This document shows, one piece after another, positions 6,273-9,099 of a DNA stretch of 9,099 nucleotides (the stretch's first letter is position 1; the number at the start of each line of letters is the position of its first letter). The DNA is from G020354785 sp964580815 (lineage in GTDB: Bacteria; Bacteroidota; Bacteroidia; Bacteroidales; UBA10428): positions 1-9,099 of the forward strand of contig CAZOLY010000137.1 in assembly GCA_964580815.1 (NCBI GenBank), read 5' to 3'. Below the pieces are notes generated by a model that saw nothing but the letters and a program-made list of their open reading frames with translations, had not been told where the DNA came from and searched no databases. A program made the position numbers and the translations under genes.

Positions 6273-9099
6273 TTATTTCTGGATTGTTACTTTTCCCGTC
6301 TGGTAATTATTCCTGTTAAAGAACCTGCAGAAATATATTCCTGAAGGTATATTATTCAAATCAAGTTTGAATATATTATCATCAGGCATTATTTTGTGCT
6401 CAGCTATGGTCTGTCCCTGCATTGATATCAGTTCAAAATAAAGCTCAGTGTCTCCCGGATTAATTTCAAACACCAGGAAGTCACTTGCCGGGACCGGATA
6501 AAGCTTTGTTATCAGGCTGTTTGAATATGCTTTTTCATTAATGCCCGTTCCTTCGTATACCCTCACATATGCATTATATGTCGTACTTTGCAGCTCACCG
6601 TCACTGACACGAACGTTAACGTGTATTACTCCAAGGGCACTTGCGTTTATAATGGCAGTATTTCCCGAGTTGGTATAATTTGAACCAGGCATTACAATAA
6701 CAGACAGATCACCGGGCACATTGTCCACATCCGTAACAGTAAGATCACTCAGAGCAATGGTCAGCGTTGTTCCGGCGTATGCATATAGTGTGTCGGGCTG
6801 TCCCGATATTACCGGTGCATCATTGATATTATAAACAGTAATCTTGAAGGTCTGTGTAGAATCCTGCTTGCCATCGTATATTCTGAGCTTAACAGTATAA
6901 TCGACTGACGGCTGTATTCCTACCTGGCTGTTTGTCGGTGTGCCTGACAGCACATTGCCGTTTAGGGCTAACCATCCGGGGAGTGTCCCGACATATGACA
7001 GGGTTAAAATATCCGAAGGATCGGCATCGGTATATGTTACCGTATAGGAGTATTCAGTATCTTCATCCACGCTTGTAACGGGTGTTGACGTTATATGAGG
7101 TATATTATTTGTCATATGAACCGTGATAACAAACCTGTCATATACATTTGCCGTACCATCGGTAGCCATCAATACTACAGAGTCTGTACCTATATCAAAA
7201 AAGTCAGGTTTACCTGATAATATACCTGATACCGCACTAAATGTCAGCCAGTCCGGTTTCTTTACGGATGAAAATGTTACAGCATCTTCGACATCATCAG
7301 CCTCGATCTTGTAAAAGTATTGCTGATTTTCATAAGCATCCGGATCTGGAGTTGTAGTTATTACGGGCACGTCATTAACAGAGTTAACTGTAATTGTCAA
7401 TGTTTCGGAATCTGTATATTCAAGGTCGCTTAAGTCAACGGGGACCGAGATAATGCCGTGATAGTTTGCAGCAGGTGTAATAAGGTTTCCCGCATGGGTG
7501 TAATTGGTGCCGTTTTTTACCGTTAGTGTCAGATCTCCGGGTCCGTTATCCACATCTGTATAGTAGATATCAGCGAGACCCAAAAGTATGGAATTGTCTT
7601 CATCTACGTCGAGTGCCGGCTGTCCGGTAATTACCGGGGCATCATTAACATTTCTGACATCCAGTACGAAAGATTGCTCGTCAAAGGCGGCCGAGTCATC
7701 GGTAACCCTCACGGTAATATTATATTCGGAAGTATCATTAAGGGGTGGTGTGCCCGAAAGTACGCCTGTAGAACCATTGATCGACAGCCATGCCGGTTTC
7801 ACAGGGGCCGAGTAAACCTGGTGATCCCCGACATCAATATCGCTGGCATTGACATCGTATGAGTAAGCCTGTTCCTCGTTAACCGTAAGCACCGGACTAG
7901 AGATTATTGCAGGCGGATCATTGGTATTAATAACATACAGAGTATATTCATGATCAACAACAAGTGAAGGGACAGCAGGATCGGTGATGGTAATATGTAC
8001 CGGATCGTTACCCACGTCTGCATTTACCGGGGTTCCATAAAGTGTGTTCGTAACATCGTTAAAATTCAGCCAGTCCGGTTTATCAACTACTGTAAAATCA
8101 GTAATAACTCCTGATTCGCGGTCATTTGCAGTCAATGTATAGGTATATGCATGATCTTCATGTGCCGAATTAACAGTGGTCGATGTAAACAGGGGGGCAA
8201 AGTTCCCGTCCGCGCAGGCAGGCTTTCCCAGCAATCCTTTATTGTAGCTGCTTGTTATAAAAGCCTGATCAAGAGCTACACTATGAATTCTCAGTTCATC
8301 AATGCTTCCGTTAAAAGGATGGTACTCATGTTCCGAAAGCCACGGTTGAAGCCAGCCTATATTCAGGGGTACACCTGATATAAGGCCCGGCCCGCTCCCG
8401 TCATAACTGGCAGTAACGGGTGATGAGTTGTCTATATAGAGTTTAATCTGGTTGGCTGAAGCATTTCTGACAGCTGCAACATAGTGCCAGTTTGTATTCG
8501 TTATAGTTGCGCTGGATTCACATATAGCCGCACCAACACCGGTACGGATAACGAAATTTAATTTATTTGAATTATCAAGGAAACCTACCCACCAGTGAAT
8601 GCTGTCCTGGTGAGGTCCTTCATTTCTTCCCACAATTATAGCCGTGCTGTCAAAACTTGCAGTATTTTTCCTGAACCAGAATTCAATTGAGAATGATTCA
8701 TCCGTGTTCCAGTTGAATACAGGGTTTGATGCAACATTAAGTCTTTCAGCATTTTTAAAATGAAATTTCTGGGCCACGTCGACAATGCCGGTCGTATCCG
8801 AAGGAGCGTTGGCGCCAGGAGCCACTACTGCATCATTAATCCCGAACCAGTCCGCATAGGGGGGACCGCTTTCCTCGTCAAGCTTCCAGTATGCTTCAAG
8901 GTTGGCCGGACAGGGAATTGCATCTGATACATAAAGAAAATATTCCTGCGTGACATATTCACTTGCATTATCCGTCGCTCTTACAACAACCTTGCCGCCT
9001 GATGTTACAGTAGCAGGAGTCCACGTTATAATTCCGGAGCTGGAATTTATAACCATTCCCTCCAGTTTTTCATCAAGACTGTATGTTATCGGAAGGTTC
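6273..9099 (-). CDS. Giant T9SS-secreted surface protein with LamG domain and Ig/cadherin-like repeats, N-terminus outside window
   Basis: The frame is open to the right edge, so at least 941 residues are visible and the true start is not. The ATG at 9056 lies inside a putative-Ig module whose earlier strands (NLPITYSLDEKLEG) are coded upstream of it. Counting from that Met, the order is: end of a putative-Ig module (1-45), a LamG/concanavalin-like domain (48-280), putative-Ig (287-377 and 382-470), a cadherin-like D-N/NYT module (473-563), putative-Ig (565-647 and 652-744), a second D-N/NYT module (747-833), and a T9SS sorting domain (850-927: KLYPVPASDFLVFEI, ending GKVTIQK). There is no catalytic domain in the visible part. 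The role is probably binding or adhesion at the cell surface, with LamG contacting a carbohydrate or protein. It is the first visible gene of a same-strand series and its stop is 17 bp before the SGNH protein start, so the two are probably co-expressed. An enzymatic domain in the missing N-terminus is possible. Confidence 0.94.
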   Translation of the reverse strand, partial: NLPITYSLDEKLEGMVINSSSGIITWTPATVTSGGKVVVRATDNASEYVTQEYFLYVSDAIPCPANLEAYWKLDEESGPPYADWFGINDAVVAPGANAPSDTTGIVDVAQKFHFKNAERLNVASNPVFNWNTDESFSIEFWFRKNTASFDSTAIIVGRNEGPHQDSIHWWVGFLDNSNKLNFVIRTGVGAAICESSATITNTNWHYVAAVRNASANQIKLYIDNSSPVTASYDGSGPGLISGVPLNIGWLQPWLSEHEYHPFNGSIDELRIHSVALDQAFITSSYNKGLLGKPACADGNFAPLFTSTTVNSAHEDHAYTYTLTANDRESGVITDFTVVDKPDWLNFNDVTNTLYGTPVNADVGNDPVHITITDPAVPSLVVDHEYTLYVINTNDPPAIISSPVLTVNEEQAYSYDVNASDIDVGDHQVYSAPVKPAWLSINGSTGVLSGTPPLNDTSEYNITVRVTDDSAAFDEQSFVLDVRNVNDAPVITGQPALDVDEDNSILLGLADIYYTDVDNGPGDLTLTVKNGTNYTHAGNLITPAANYHGIISVPVDLSDLEYTDSETLTITVNSVNDVPVITTTPDPDAYENQQYFYKIEADDVEDAVTFSSVKKPDWLTFSAVSGILSGKPDFFDIGTDSVVLMATDGTANVYDRFVITVHMTNNIPHITSTPVTSVDEDTEYSYTVTYTDADPSDILTLSYVGTLPGWLALNGNVLSGTPTNSQVGIQPSVDYTVKLRIYDGKQDSTQTFKITVYNINDAPVISGQPDTLYAYAGTTLTIALSDLTVTDVDNVPGDLSVIVMPGSNYTNSGNTAIINASALGVIHVNVRVSDGELQSTTYNAYVRVYEGTGINEKAYSNSLITKLYPVPASDFLVFEINPGDTELYFELISMQGQTIAEHKIMPDDNIFKLDLNNIPSGIYFCRFFNRNNYQTGKVTIQK
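6276..6509 (-). other. T9SS type A C-terminal sorting domain of the LamG protein
   Basis: Residues 850-927, counted from the Met coded at 9056, contain KLYPVPASDFLVFEI, then ELISMQGQTI, FKLDLNNIPSGIYFCRF and the closing GKVTIQK. The P-x-P after the first strand and the SGIYF strand are typical. It shares its layout with the tail of the SGNH protein but differs strongly in sequence, so recent gene conversion between the tails is not evident. Confidence 0.93.
6558..6818 (-). repeat. D-N/NYT cadherin-like module, copy A2 (LamG protein, last module)
   Basis: The module carries LSDLTVTDVDNVPGDLSV followed by GSNYT and a closing VNVRVSDG. It is one of four related modules in the two giant proteins and sits directly before the sorting domain. 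Confidence 0.75.
6825..7925 (-). repeat. Putative-Ig (He_PIG-like) modules of the LamG protein: one before copy A1 and two after it
   Basis: This stretch contains one unit before the D-N/NYT copy A1 (PAWLSINGSTGVLSGTPP) and two after it (PDWLTFSAVSGILSGKPDF and PGWLALNGNVLSGTPTN). All three show the PxWL...GxLSGxP core and the D-G loop followed by a ten-residue FxITV-like strand. Copy A1 itself (7368-7640) is listed separately. A fourth unit (about 7926-8198) follows the LamG domain directly, and the end of a fifth lies at the right window edge. Confidence 0.8.
7368..7640 (-). repeat. D-N/NYT cadherin-like module, copy A1 (LamG protein, middle)
   Basis: The module carries LADIYYTDVDNGPGDLTL, then GTNYT and NYHG. 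The usual VxDG near the end is replaced by LSDL, so this copy has diverged at that loop. It is flanked by putative-Ig modules on both sides. Confidence 0.72.
7926..8198 (-). repeat. Putative-Ig module directly after the LamG domain
   Basis: The unit shows YTYTLTANDRESG, KPDWLNFNDVTNTLYGTPVN and a closing YTLYVINTND linker. It differs from its neighbours in having LYGTP instead of LSGTP and a longer loop before the last strand (TDPAVPSLVVDHE). Confidence 0.75.
8208..8915 (-). other. LamG/concanavalin-like domain (jelly-roll binding domain)
   Basis: The encoded segment shows the classical LamG-like landmarks in order. These are AYWKLDE with the following ADWFGINDAVV, then SFSIEFWFRK, then WHYVAAVRNAS with IKLYIDN, and at the end FNGSIDELRIHSVAL. 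Cys49 and Cys281 (counted from the Met coded at 9056) bracket the domain and could form a disulfide closing its two ends. Such domains are beta-sandwiches that usually bind glycans or proteins. The ligand is unknown. Confidence 0.88.
8922..9099 (-). repeat. C-terminal part of a putative-Ig module cut by the right edge
   Basis: The visible strands read ITYSLDEKLEGMVIN, SSGIITWTPA, KVVVRATDN and YFLYVSD, the second half of a He_PIG-like unit. Its presence shows that the protein continues beyond the window and that the ATG at 9056 is not a start codon. Confidence 0.78.

Noticed and set aside
7123..8378. Several plus-strand frames (7123-7314, 7588-7815, 7674-7862, 8151-8378) within the LamG-protein gene.
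   Set aside because: All are antisense to a continuous repeat-rich reading frame with clear domain structure.
6273..9056. Taking the ATG at 9056 as the true start of the LamG protein.
   Set aside because: No signal peptide follows it, the preceding 14 codons are open and complete a putative-Ig strand pattern, and a T9SS cargo needs a Sec signal.

Overview
The window looks like a chromosomal piece of a Bacteroidota (Bacteroidetes) genome. Two very large secreted proteins end in a type IX secretion system (T9SS) type A sorting domain, which is close to diagnostic for that phylum. They also carry the tandem putative-Ig and cadherin-like modules common in its surface proteins. All four stop codons visible in the window are TAA, and the spacers are AT-rich with weak Shine-Dalgarno sequences, which fits. 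The genus cannot be told from this sequence.

All five genes lie on the minus strand, so transcription runs from the right edge to the left. First (9099 to 6273) is a giant surface protein whose N-terminus is outside the window. It has a putative-Ig module, a LamG/concanavalin-like domain, six more Ig or cadherin-like modules and a T9SS sorting domain. The ATG at 9056 is internal and is not the true start, because the frame stays open to the window edge. After a 17-bp gap comes a complete 918-residue protein (6255 to 3499) with a signal peptide, an SGNH esterase domain, six Ig/cadherin-like modules and a T9SS sorting domain. After about 80 bp comes a family 2 glycosyltransferase (3419 to 2445). 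After 53 bp comes a membrane O-acyltransferase of the MBOAT/AlgI family (2391 to 757). After 12 bp comes the start of an AlgJ/AlgX-like SGNH protein (744 to beyond position 1), cut by the left edge.

The last three genes read as a polysaccharide-modification cassette. The glycosyltransferase would build part of a glycan. The MBOAT protein would pass an acyl (probably acetyl) group across the inner membrane. The AlgJ/AlgX-like partner would place it on the exported polymer. The two upstream genes encode exported, probably cell-surface proteins: one a candidate sugar or protein binder (LamG), the other a candidate deacetylase or esterase on a long Ig stalk. The most interesting reading, which is inference, is that one locus encodes both the O-acylation of a surface glycan and a surface-anchored esterase that could remove such groups. 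The two giant proteins share the order of their C-terminal modules and look like products of module duplication and shuffling.

No tRNA, rRNA, CRISPR array, insertion sequence, phage gene or convincing promoter or terminator was seen. No gap between genes exceeds about 80 bp.
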